A stretch of DNA of 11,849 nt from Candidatus Poseidonia sp. (GCA_023254365.1 JALRLQ010000047.1:1-11849); one strand, 5' to 3'. Positions 1 to 6,522 are shown, counted from the stretch's first letter. Program-made: numbers and translations. The notes: generated from the letters alone by a model not told the origin.

Positions 1-280
1 CCATTTCGCTCATGAGCAAAATCACTTGGTCGCACCCTTCAATCGTGCATTGCGGCTTTCCTGCATACGCACGAATGGGTGGGAGAGGGACGCCCTGTTG
101 AATCAAGGAAATGGCGGGCAAGCGGTCGTCAACCAGACCACCGACAAATTCCAATTCCAAGTTCTCAATGAGGTAGTGAGCAACGATGCTGGACACCATC
201 CCGACGCTTGGAAAACAGGTGATGACCATGGCGTTCTCGGTTTGTATGTCCGTGTTGATACGAAGGCTTGGAGCATCCAT
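1..280 (-). CDS. PAC2-family protein (proteasome assembly chaperone-like), 3' part cut off by the window edge
   Basis: Reading the minus strand from an ATG at 280 gives 93 uninterrupted codons to the window edge. The translation holds a hydrophobic segment with the pattern VITCFPSVGMVSSIVAHYLI (residues 19-38), then GGLVDD, then PLPPIRAYAGK (about residues 65-75). This order (G-x-G loop, helix, short strand, LPPxRxYxG) is the signature of the PAC2 family, which includes archaeal PbaA/PbaB-like relatives of the eukaryotic proteasome assembly chaperones Pba1/Pba2. Archaeal members are soluble, and several bind the 20S proteasome or assemble into oligomers of unclear purpose. Only the N-terminal third or so is present, so substrate and partner cannot be judged. 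No SD or TATA was found for the 280 start, and the frame stays open for several codons upstream (including a TTG), so a slightly longer N-terminus is possible. The gene diverges from the nuclease at 365. The family call is fairly firm; the proteasome role is inferred from the family. Confidence 0.8.
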   Translation of the reverse strand, partial: MDAPSLRINTDIQTENAMVITCFPSVGMVSSIVAHYLIENLELEFVGGLVDDRLPAISLIQQGVPLPPIRAYAGKPQCTIEGCDQVILLMSEM

Positions 281-364
281 GCGTTGTGCTGGCCCACGAT
301 ACCCTTCAAGACTTCCCCTCAAGGGTCACCAAACCTTCTTGATGCTTGGGTCAAACCAAACGCC

Positions 365-1549
365 ATGGACGGCGACGGGCAAGAAGCACCTCGCCAACAC
401 CAACTCTCTCCATCGGCTTGGAACCGGTTTGAGACGTGCCCTCGCATGTACTGGCTGAGTCGCCAACGTCTTCCTCGAAAAGCGGGGATGGCGGCTTCGT
501 TGGGCACCGCTGTGCACGCCTCCATCGAAGATTTGCTCAACATGGATGTGGGCGGCCGTGCCGGTGAGGAGGCGGGATGGCTTCCGCTAACCGCTGAAGG
601 CTTCCTGAAAACACGGTGGGAGGAAGAGAAAGCAGCCTTCATGGCGACCCCGCGGCGACCCGAGTGGAAGGATGCCAAATGGAGCGAAGCCAAACAACAA
701 CAACACGGCGGCATCGTTCTGTTGCTGGACCATATCGGGGCTCGTCATCTCGGTCATGAACAGGTGACGGTGGCTCTATGGAGGCACTTGCAGTCGCTGA
801 CCATCGCGGTCGAAGGCGAACTCAAGACCGGTGATGGCCGCCTGATGGGTCGCTTGGACTTGCTGTTTGCCGACGTGGATGAAACGGGGGAGATGAAGGG
901 ATGGCTTGTGGCTGATTTGAAGACAGGCAACGCACCAACCAAGGCGTTGAAGCCCGAAGTGAATCGTCAGCTACGGATGTATCGAGACATCCTGCTCGCC
1001 AACAACCCCTCCGCACCGACCGTGCGAACCGAAGGGTGGTACACCAAAACCGCCTCGAAATGGGCGGCTGAAGGTGAAAGCGTGCTGGCCGATGCCTACG
1101 CTGCTTGGGAAGCCACCCAACCAACCCCCGTTCCACTCGATCCCACACCCGGCCCCGACTCTTGCGGTGGATTCTGCGATTGGAAGGCGTGGTGCCCTCA
1201 CTGGTGGAGTTGGCGCAAGGAATCTGGAACCCTGCACCAAGGGGATTTTTGCGATGCCGTCGTTCTTCTCCACCGCTACGAGGAGACCACGGGAGCGGCC
1301 GTCCTCGAGTTGTGCGAACCGCTGGACGAATCAGGCCGTGCGATTCCAACAGGGCAACAAGTGGCAGCACGGTTTGACGGGCGTGGCAAAGAGGTGCTGG
1401 AAGCCCTGCAAGCCTCGGGCCATCAAGGTCCGATGTTTCTCGGGTCGGTCATGGCGAGCAGAGGAACGTGGCGTATCGGCTCGTGGTGCGATGTGCTTCC
1501 CTGGTCGCCGTTGCCGGACGGCGTGGCTCACGACCGCTCTGCGGATTGA
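365..1549 (+). CDS. RecB/Cas4-like PD-(D/E)XK nuclease with probable 4Fe-4S cluster
   Basis: The 394-residue protein has the RecB-family nuclease layout. A helix near the N-terminus contains FETCPRMYW (Cys25), then LGTAVH (His51), GRLDLL (Asp165), VADLKTG (Asp184, Lys186) and QLRMY (Gln202, Tyr206). These match the His, D...DxK and QxxxY motifs of the superfamily. A C-terminal cluster, C-x3-C-x5-C (Cys267, Cys271, Cys277), can join Cys25 to ligate a 4Fe-4S cluster, as in Cas4 and AddB. Such enzymes cut or resect DNA ends in recombination and repair. No helicase domain is present. Residues 281-394 follow the cluster and form an unassigned, probably beta-rich extension. The frame is open back to a TTG at 26, but that stretch lies over the PAC2 gene on the other strand and looks non-coding, so the ATG at 365 is preferred. 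The stop overlaps the convergent exonuclease by 22 bp. The nuclease fold is firm; the exact role is inferred. Confidence 0.85.
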   Translation: MDGDGQEAPRQHQLSPSAWNRFETCPRMYWLSRQRLPRKAGMAASLGTAVHASIEDLLNMDVGGRAGEEAGWLPLTAEGFLKTRWEEEKAAFMATPRRPEWKDAKWSEAKQQQHGGIVLLLDHIGARHLGHEQVTVALWRHLQSLTIAVEGELKTGDGRLMGRLDLLFADVDETGEMKGWLVADLKTGNAPTKALKPEVNRQLRMYRDILLANNPSAPTVRTEGWYTKTASKWAAEGESVLADAYAAWEATQPTPVPLDPTPGPDSCGGFCDWKAWCPHWWSWRKESGTLHQGDFCDAVVLLHRYEETTGAAVLELCEPLDESGRAIPTGQQVAARFDGRGKEVLEALQASGHQGPMFLGSVMASRGTWRIGSWCDVLPWSPLPDGVAHDRSAD

Positions 1550-2391
1550 AGGTGCTCGCTGATTCGTTCCTTGCTCTCTTCGCACTCAAGGCCACTTGGC
1601 GAGAGCAACCATGCGATGTACGACGGGTCGCTCGCCTGAATTTCAGAGAGGTACCGTCCACGATGACGGCCGAAGGAGATGACCATTTCGTCGCCATCCA
1701 GGCGGATTTTCCCAAGGGCATCCAAGGGCTCCAAATCGTTGAGTCCGGGTCCGAGTTCTGACGCGTCCTTGGTTCCATCACCGTGGACGATCCATCGCTC
1801 AAGTTCCACCAGTGAGCGTCGGAAGGCAGGGGCGTGTTCCACGGAGAGCCGCCAAAAAAGCAACATCGTCGCCGCCGCATCAGCCGCGGCCGTGTGAGCC
1901 GCTTCGAGGCGAATACCATGACGCTGGCACAACGCACCCAGGTTGTGCGGGCGAGGAAGGCGCAACCTGCGGACCAGTTCCAAGGTGTCCATGATCGCCT
2001 TTGGTTGCGGTGCTAAACGGCCCAAGCGTAGGAATTCTTTCTTCAGCATGGCGTAATCAAACGAACGAACATTGTGACCGACCAAGATGGCTCCCTCGAT
2101 GAGTTCTGCCACCTCATCGGCCACCTCTGCAAACGGGGGCAGGTTTCGCACATCTTCGTTGTAGATGCCATGAATTCGGCTGGCATCAAGCGGGATGGGT
2201 ACGCCGGGTTTGACCGTTCGTTCCACGTTCACCGCTGTCCCGTCGGAGAGGGTGCCGATGAGGGCCAACTGAACGATTCGGTCGTTGTTGGTCGAAACAC
2301 CCGTGGTTTCCAAGTCGAAGGCCAAGACTTTCTCTCCTTGGAAAAGGTCCTGTCCCATGACGAAAGAACGAACGACACCCTCTTTGAACAT
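1528..2391 (-). CDS. DEDDh 3'-5' exonuclease (DnaQ/PolC-epsilon-like) with C-terminal FGRHRG domain
   Basis: From ATG 2391 the protein has 287 residues. All DEDDh catalytic motifs are visible: FDLETTG (Asp26, Glu28), GHNVRSFDYAML (Asp112) and HTAAADAAAT (His166, Asp171). These coordinate two metal ions for 3'-5' exonucleolytic cleavage, as in the DNA polymerase III epsilon subunit and stand-alone DnaQ-like enzymes. After the roughly 180-residue exonuclease domain comes a linker and a C-terminal segment with FGRHRGRYLSEI and YIAWLL (about residues 239-263). This resembles a small domain found at the end of several DnaQ-like exonucleases (DUF3820-like). The role is probably proofreading, repair or nucleotide-end trimming. 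GTG at 2394 directly precedes the ATG, and an AGGAG lies only 2 nt from the ATG, which is unusually close. ATG at 2358 is an alternative start. The gene is convergent with the nuclease and divergent from the acidic gene at 2425. Confidence 0.88.
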   Translation of the reverse strand: MFKEGVVRSFVMGQDLFQGEKVLAFDLETTGVSTNNDRIVQLALIGTLSDGTAVNVERTVKPGVPIPLDASRIHGIYNEDVRNLPPFAEVADEVAELIEGAILVGHNVRSFDYAMLKKEFLRLGRLAPQPKAIMDTLELVRRLRLPRPHNLGALCQRHGIRLEAAHTAAADAAATMLLFWRLSVEHAPAFRRSLVELERWIVHGDGTKDASELGPGLNDLEPLDALGKIRLDGDEMVISFGRHRGRYLSEIQASDPSYIAWLLSPSGLECEESKERISEHLQSAERS

Positions 2392-2424
2392 CACTCCTAA
2401 ACCTCATGGCCCTCACGACCCTTC

Positions 2425-2808
2425 ATGGGCTTGCGAGATTGGTTTCGAAAAACCTCCACATCCACCGAGCCGGTGACGGAGAATGTTTCCCAAGCCGACG
2501 AGGAAGAAGAACATCGCCGAGCCTTCGAAACGCTGCAACACGCTCGTGCCATGGAGGCCCAGGACTTGTTTGAGCAAGAAGAGCACGTTGGCGAGGAGAA
2601 GGCTGCGGTGGACGCTCCTTACGATGCCGGACAAACCGAAGTCGAAGCGCTGCTGGATGAGGAGGAAGGCACCTCCTTCACGAACGTGGACGAGGTTGAA
2701 ATCGCCGATGTCTCCGCGTTGGATGACCCGTACGAATCTGCTCGGGTTGAAGGCGACCTCCCTGCCACCGTCTCGTTTGAGGATGAAGAAAACGACGCTT
2801 CTGTTTAA
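2425..2808 (+). CDS. Small acidic protein, family not recognised
   Basis: This 127-residue protein is strongly acidic. It begins with a short basic-amphipathic stretch (MGLRDWFRK), followed by long runs rich in Glu and Asp and poor in aromatic residues, with no signal peptide or membrane segment. Such composition suggests a largely disordered or helical soluble protein, and the N-terminal amphipathic stretch could touch a membrane or a partner. The start lies about 30 bp from the divergent exonuclease start, so the two may share a promoter region, but no clear TATA box or SD precedes it. The lipoprotein gene starts 46 bp downstream. An overlapping frame over the second half (open from 2483) is the open upstream extension of the lipoprotein frame and gives an implausible, basic, low-complexity peptide, so it was not called. 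I do not recognise a family and assign no function. Confidence 0.65.
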   Translation: MGLRDWFRKTSTSTEPVTENVSQADEEEEHRRAFETLQHARAMEAQDLFEQEEHVGEEKAAVDAPYDAGQTEVEALLDEEEGTSFTNVDEVEIADVSALDDPYESARVEGDLPATVSFEDEENDASV

Positions 2809-2854
2809 TCACGGTTCCCGAACCATTAGAAAGGGTGAGGGAAGCCTTCCGCTC

Positions 2855-4042
2855 GTGCTGCCGACGGCCCGACCTGTGCGTTCTGCCATCGGGTTGGTGG
2901 TGATGCTGATGTTCACCGTCCTTTCCGGGTGCCTTGGCGCCTTGGACACGACCGTTGACCCCCGTGCTTCGCTCGAAGCCTACCCGACGTTGATTCAGGA
3001 AGGTCAAATGGTGACCCTGGATGCCCGCGAGTCATCGCCTGTTGAGGGCGTTATCACGGGGTATGTTTGGGATTTTGGTGACGGAACCACTGCAGAAACG
3101 GTTGTGGGTTTCACGTCCCACTCCTATCTTCGCTACGGCCAGTACACGGTCCGTTTGACGGTGACCAACGACCAAGGAGGCACCGATGACGCCATTGCGT
3201 CCATCATCGTCAACGGCGCCCCAACCATCAACATCACCATGCCCAGCAGTGTCCGCGCCGGTGATGCTGCCTTGCTTGACGCATCAGCATCGTTCGACCC
3301 CGAAGGCGATGAATTGACTTATGCGTGGGATTTGAACGCTGCAGAGGACAGCGACGGCGACGGTGACCCGACCAACGATGCCGACGAGACCACACCAACG
3401 GTGCTCGTGGACACCACCACCTCTGGACTGATTTTGGGGATGCTTCGCGTTGACGATGCTGGCGGAGCGTTTGCGGTTCAACCGTTCGCCCTGAACGTGA
3501 CCACCCGTACGTTCAGTGTCACGTGGGTAACGGAAACCGTCGAAATGTCGTGGAATGAATACCTCGACCAAGGCGAAACCTGGTCTGGAAACATCACACC
3601 TGGTGAGCGAGGGCGAGTGATGGGCTTCAACGCTGTCCTGGAATTGAATCGAGATGTGGCTCCACCGCATGACAATTTCACGTTGGCTGTTCAGATTGTG
3701 GACGACAACTATCGCCGATCCGTGGAGACCGAACCCGGGAATTATTCCACCAACGACCCCGCTCGAGCCGAGATGAACGAGGACGCGATGAATGTACCCG
3801 GCGAGGACGGCATGTACACCTCCGACTCAGCGGAAGAATTGCTTCGCTGGCTGTTGTCTTCTCGAGAGGCCAACCGAGGCCAAGGAACGTGGATTTGGTC
3901 GGTCGTCGCCAAACAGTCGGACCCCGATGCCCTTATCGGCGAACTTGACCCCGACCCAGGAAACGATTGGAGTCTGAAGGTGGAAGTGATTATCATGCGA
4001 CCGAGCCTCACCGAGGTCGCCGTTGGAGATTCCAACGAGTGA
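2855..4042 (+). CDS. PKD-domain lipoprotein, probably cell-surface
   Basis: The 395-residue protein starts best at GTG 2855. This gives a classical lipoprotein signal: a basic n-region (Arg6, Arg9), a hydrophobic core at about residues 11-22 and the lipobox LSGC with Cys26. A GGTGAGG about 14 nt upstream may serve as SD, though the spacing is long. GTG 2876 would give a shorter signal. The first PKD domain (about residues 38-119) has the diagnostic WDFGDGTT at 72-79 and a YGQYTVRLTVTN strand. A second PKD/Ig-like domain (about 122-216) contains SFDPEGDELTYAWDLN followed by an Asp-rich DSDGDGDPTNDADE insert that may bind calcium. Residues 217-395 form a third, unassigned beta-rich domain with several N-x-S/T sequons. 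PKD domains in archaea mediate surface adhesion or support extracellular enzymes; no catalytic motif is seen here. The frame is open further upstream to 2483 but overlaps the acidic gene there and lacks a signal sequence. Confidence 0.85.
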   Translation: MLPTARPVRSAIGLVVMLMFTVLSGCLGALDTTVDPRASLEAYPTLIQEGQMVTLDARESSPVEGVITGYVWDFGDGTTAETVVGFTSHSYLRYGQYTVRLTVTNDQGGTDDAIASIIVNGAPTINITMPSSVRAGDAALLDASASFDPEGDELTYAWDLNAAEDSDGDGDPTNDADETTPTVLVDTTTSGLILGMLRVDDAGGAFAVQPFALNVTTRTFSVTWVTETVEMSWNEYLDQGETWSGNITPGERGRVMGFNAVLELNRDVAPPHDNFTLAVQIVDDNYRRSVETEPGNYSTNDPARAEMNEDAMNVPGEDGMYTSDSAEELLRWLLSSREANRGQGTWIWSVVAKQSDPDALIGELDPDPGNDWSLKVEVIIMRPSLTEVAVGDSNE

Positions 4043-4089
4043 AAGCGAAAGGGGTATGAAGCGGCGTTGCTTGGCTTGGGTTGGTTACG

Positions 4090-4443
4090 ATGGTTGACAC
4101 GGTAGAAATCGGACGTGTGACGCTTCGAGACACGGTCTCCCTCGATCTCTCCGTTTGGATGCATCACCCTGACGACTGGGATTTCCGTCCAGCCCTGAGC
4201 TACGCTGGCAACACCCTCACCATCCGTTGTGCCAACGAGGGCACGACTCTGGCGTCCGTCGTTTTGGACGACGAACAAGACGAAGCCCTTCAGCGAGACC
4301 GCGTTGCGGAATTGCGGGTCAAATTCCAAGTCCACGGCATGCACGGCCGCCTCAACGACATCCACCCCATCATCGCCGACGGAAAGGCGAAGAAGTTGGC
4401 GACGGCGAACTGGAAGACCACCCAGTCCGTTTCCTTCGAGTGA
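4090..4443 (+). CDS. Conserved-looking hypothetical protein, 117 residues
   Basis: The protein reads from ATG 4090 (a TTG 9 bp upstream is also in frame). It appears soluble and beta-rich: alternating strands such as VEIGRVTLRDTVSLDLSVWM and NTLTIRCANEGTTLASVVLDD, then a helix-prone charged region and a C-terminal strand ending at Glu117. Its composition (many Asp, Thr, Val and Ala) is like that of neighbouring genuine genes, whereas the long minus-strand frame over the same bases reads poorly. There is no signal peptide, membrane segment or recognisable catalytic motif. It lies 47 bp after the PKD lipoprotein and 46 bp before the next gene, on the same strand, so co-transcription is possible. 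No SD is visible. Family not recognised. Confidence 0.6.
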   Translation: MVDTVEIGRVTLRDTVSLDLSVWMHHPDDWDFRPALSYAGNTLTIRCANEGTTLASVVLDDEQDEALQRDRVAELRVKFQVHGMHGRLNDIHPIIADGKAKKLATANWKTTQSVSFE

Positions 4444-4457
4444 AGTCCCAACGAATC

Positions 4458-4466
4458 TTTCATAAC
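4458..4466 (+). promoter_or_regulatory. Weak TATA-like element for the gene at 4490
   Basis: The A/T-rich run TTTCATAAC is centred about 28 bp before the ATG at 4490, the usual distance for a leaderless archaeal transcript. It departs from the TTTATATA consensus, so support is modest. Confidence 0.3.
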
Positions 4467-4489
4467 GGTTCACTTGGATTTTGCCGTTT

Positions 4490-4768
4490 ATGTCTCAACA
4501 TCAAACGAAAGGCAAGCAAAAACAGGCACGATTTGAGCGTCTTTGCGTTGAAATTCGGCGGTTTGTGATGGCCAACCCGGGATGCTCTGCACAAGCCATC
4601 GTGGCCAACCTCAACCACGACCAAAAGCTCAGGAATCACGGGCTTACGCCTCGGAAAATTGGTTTCTTCATCACGCGAAATCTCCGCCAATCGCTCACGT
4701 GGTGGCAAGATCACCGAGCAGGCCGACGCGTGTACGGCCCGGTGCCCGATGAACCCCCGCAGAATTGA
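4490..4768 (+). CDS. Small basic protein, possible winged-helix/HTH DNA-binding
   Basis: From ATG 4490 the protein has 92 residues. The N-terminus is Lys/Gln/Arg-rich (residues 1-17), suiting nucleic acid contact. Then follow a helix (FERLCVEIRRFVMANP), PGCSAQAIVANLN, and GLTPRKIGFFITRNL (about 51-65), which fits a helix-turn-helix in which a second helix begins at SAQAIVANL and a recognition helix at TPRKIGFFI. The tail RRVYGPVP (79-86) could be the wing. A TTG 9 bp upstream is in frame, but the ATG is preferred because of the TATA-like element at the right distance. A short perfect hairpin follows the stop. It is most likely a local transcription regulator or chromatin-associated protein. 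The HTH assignment comes from secondary-structure reasoning and not from a recognised family signature. Confidence 0.6.
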   Translation: MSQHQTKGKQKQARFERLCVEIRRFVMANPGCSAQAIVANLNHDQKLRNHGLTPRKIGFFITRNLRQSLTWWQDHRAGRRVYGPVPDEPPQN

Positions 4769-4776
4769 GGGGAACA

Positions 4777-4791
4777 TCGCTTTGGAAGCGA
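4777..4791. repeat. Perfect 6-3-6 inverted repeat between the HTH-like and HAD genes
   Basis: The arms TCGCTT and AAGCGA enclose the loop TGG, 8 bp after the stop of the small basic gene and 34 bp before the HAD start. No T-run follows, so an archaeal poly-T terminator is not supported. It could be an RNA hairpin or an operator, or chance. Confidence 0.35.
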
Positions 4792-4825
4792 GTGGCTCAT
4801 GTAGGGCTCCGCTTTGACCACCACC

Positions 4826-5494
4826 ATGGAGGAGCCTCGCGTCGCTGCCTACTTTGATTTGGACGGCACGCTGCTCAACGCCTCAAGCGAGAAAACACTC
4901 ACTGCCCACCTCGCCAAAAAGCGCCCCTGGAGGATACCATGGGGCGCGCTTGCATGGACGTCCGGCTTCTTCTCCAATCTTCTACGCGGGCGGGCTGTTT
5001 ACGATGCGGCGCGCAATCGCGGCCACCTCTCCCTTGCGTCCTGGGATGTTTTGACGGCGTATTCGGACCACCTCGCTGAACACCATCTGAAATCCCACAT
5101 TCCCGCTGAGGCCTGGGAGCGATTGCAATGGCACCGTGAACAGGGGCACCGCTTGGTCCTCGTCACCGCCACCGTGGCGCCGATGGCCGAAGCCATGGGC
5201 CGGGTGCTCGGCATGGACGCGGTGTATGGATGCGGTCCTGCCCAACGCACGGGCCGGTTGTCTGGTTCCGAGCGAGGTTGGAGCGTCCCTCGTCGAAAAG
5301 GAAAGGTGCCGGTGGTTGAAGCGGACGCTCGAGATCACGGCCACGACCTCTCCTTGTGCTACGGTTACGGTAACACCTTGGCCGATTCGTGGTTCATGGA
5401 ACGGTGTGGACATCGCATCGCCGTGAGCCCCGAAGGCGCCTTACGTCGCCATGCAAACGCAAATGGATGGGACATTGTCGATTGGCCGTCGTGA
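4826..5494 (+). CDS. HAD-superfamily hydrolase, subfamily IB (SerB/PgpC-like phosphatase)
   Basis: This 222-residue protein carries the HAD motifs in order. AYFDLDGTLL holds the nucleophile Asp11 and the acid/base Asp13 of motif I. LVLVTATVAPM (109-119) is motif II with Thr. RRKGK (156-160) supplies the motif III lysine. YGYGNTLADSWFM (179-191) is motif IV. The helical cap between motifs I and II (about residues 20-105) and the overall length fit subfamily IB, the group of phosphoserine phosphatase and phosphatidylglycerophosphatase-C-like enzymes. In motif IV the position often filled by the first Asp is Asn183, while Asp187 is kept. This occurs in some IB members, so activity is probably retained. 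The substrate cannot be told from sequence: a phospholipid head group or small phosphomonoester is the usual range. ATG 4826 is preferred to the in-frame TTG at 4814, because it puts the nucleophile at residue 11. The protein has no clear signal peptide and is likely cytosolic. Confidence 0.82.
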   Translation: MEEPRVAAYFDLDGTLLNASSEKTLTAHLAKKRPWRIPWGALAWTSGFFSNLLRGRAVYDAARNRGHLSLASWDVLTAYSDHLAEHHLKSHIPAEAWERLQWHREQGHRLVLVTATVAPMAEAMGRVLGMDAVYGCGPAQRTGRLSGSERGWSVPRRKGKVPVVEADARDHGHDLSLCYGYGNTLADSWFMERCGHRIAVSPEGALRRHANANGWDIVDWPS

Positions 5495-5495
5495 C

Positions 5496-5502
5496 TTTAT
5501 AT
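5496..5502 (+). promoter_or_regulatory. TATA box for the gene starting at 5525
   Basis: TTTATAT stands out in GC-rich surroundings just after the HAD stop. Its centre is 26 bp before the ATG at 5525, the standard distance for archaeal TBP sites driving leaderless mRNAs. It is only 14 bp from the earlier in-frame ATG at 5513, too close for that codon to be transcribed. It therefore argues for the 5525 start. Confidence 0.6.
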
Positions 5503-5524
5503 CCCCTTACGGATGAAGTCTTTC

Positions 5525-6514
5525 ATGTCCTTTCTCAATGACATTTTTGGTGAAGCCTTGAATTCAGAACCCACCTATCCATCAACCCAAGTTGAGCGTC
5601 GAGTTGACCTGTTTGAGAACATGGTCAAGCGGGCTCAAGCAATTGAGCGCGCTGCAGAACTCGTCACCGACATCATCGAGAAAAACGAGAAGCACATGAA
5701 GTTTGACGACGAGGGCCACCTCATCGTCGTTGGCAGGTTGGCTCTTTACAAAGTGGACATGAAAGGCTTCCTGGTGAAGATGACCAACCCGTTTTCCTAC
5801 CATTCCTTTGACGTCGTTGAAGTACACCCAAAGCGTGGTTTGGTGAAGAAACCCAAAACCGCCTGCGTGCAAGTTCGTCAGCAGGACGACATGCCCGCCT
5901 ACGATTTGATGGCAGGCTACCTGCTGGGCCTGCTCAACGACCATGTCACCTGGCTCCAAGAGGGCATGCAGCCACTGCAACGAACCCTCTTCGAGCTCTA
6001 CGGACTTCACCCCTCACCGCTCACCCAAACACTGAGCCAACACGTTGAGGACACGGTGAATGGAGCCTTTGACTTCGCCAACGATTCCATCACCTTTGAT
6101 GGAACCAACGGTTGGAAATGGAGGTTGAGTTTTGGCCAACCGCTTGCTCGAGGCTTCAAAATTGAATACCAAAAGCCACGCCAAAGCTGGTGGAATCCGC
6201 TGTTTGAAGACCACGTCAAGGAAACCACAGGCCACTACATCATGAACGGGTTCTTCGAGACCGTGTCCCACCTCTCCCAGTGCCCTGAAATCCTGAAGAC
6301 CGCTGATGAATGGGACACCGACCCCATTTTCATCCGTCGCATCGCCACCGATTACCCGCCACTGGCCAAAGCCCTGGTGGCCAACGTCATCAACGACGAG
6401 GATTACGATCCGTACCACATTCAAACCTACTACGATGACACCATCGACGAAGGTGACGCCGACACCGTGGCCATGCTTGACGACCACATTCGAATGCGCG
6501 CTCACGCTTACTGA
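5525..6514 (+). CDS. Unrecognised 329-residue soluble protein
   Basis: An ATG at 5513 gives 333 residues, but the TATA box at 5496-5502 favours the second in-frame ATG at 5525 (329 residues). The N-terminal third is helical and charged (DLFENMVKRAQAIERAAELVTDIIEKNEKH, split here only for description). It is followed by a beta segment, GHLIVVGRLALYKVDMKGFLVKM, with VEVHPKRGLVKKP after it. The centre (about residues 115-165) is amphipathic helix ending in LFELYGLHPSPLTQTL. Then come FDGTNGWKWRLSFGQPLARG, a Trp-rich beta region, and an acidic C-terminus rich in Asp, Tyr and His (DEDYDPYHIQTYYDDT). I see no signal peptide, transmembrane helix, nucleotide-binding loop or clear catalytic triad. The Asp/His-rich tail could bind metal, but this is speculation. 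The gene has its own promoter and ends 8 bp before a convergent tRNA. Family not recognised. Confidence 0.75.
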   Translation: MSFLNDIFGEALNSEPTYPSTQVERRVDLFENMVKRAQAIERAAELVTDIIEKNEKHMKFDDEGHLIVVGRLALYKVDMKGFLVKMTNPFSYHSFDVVEVHPKRGLVKKPKTACVQVRQQDDMPAYDLMAGYLLGLLNDHVTWLQEGMQPLQRTLFELYGLHPSPLTQTLSQHVEDTVNGAFDFANDSITFDGTNGWKWRLSFGQPLARGFKIEYQKPRQSWWNPLFEDHVKETTGHYIMNGFFETVSHLSQCPEILKTADEWDTDPIFIRRIATDYPPLAKALVANVINDEDYDPYHIQTYYDDTIDEGDADTVAMLDDHIRMRAHAY

Positions 6515-6522
6515 GCGATGAA

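Noticed and set aside
301..326. ACCCTT...AAGGGT inverted repeat between the PAC2 and nuclease genes
   Set aside because: Only 6-nt arms with a 14-nt loop and no A/T-rich context; expected by chance.
26..364. N-terminal extension of the nuclease from TTG 26
   Set aside because: The opposite strand encodes a recognisable PAC2 protein here, and the 113 extra residues show no nuclease-related motif; the RecB motifs begin just after ATG 365.
2483..2854. Upstream part of the lipoprotein reading frame
   Set aside because: It overlaps the acidic gene in another frame, is basic and low-complexity, and would bury the signal peptide and lipobox in the interior.
3742..4473. 243-residue minus-strand frame
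   Set aside because: It lies across the end of the PKD lipoprotein and the 117-residue gene; its translation has no domain pattern, whereas the plus-strand PKD frame is certain.
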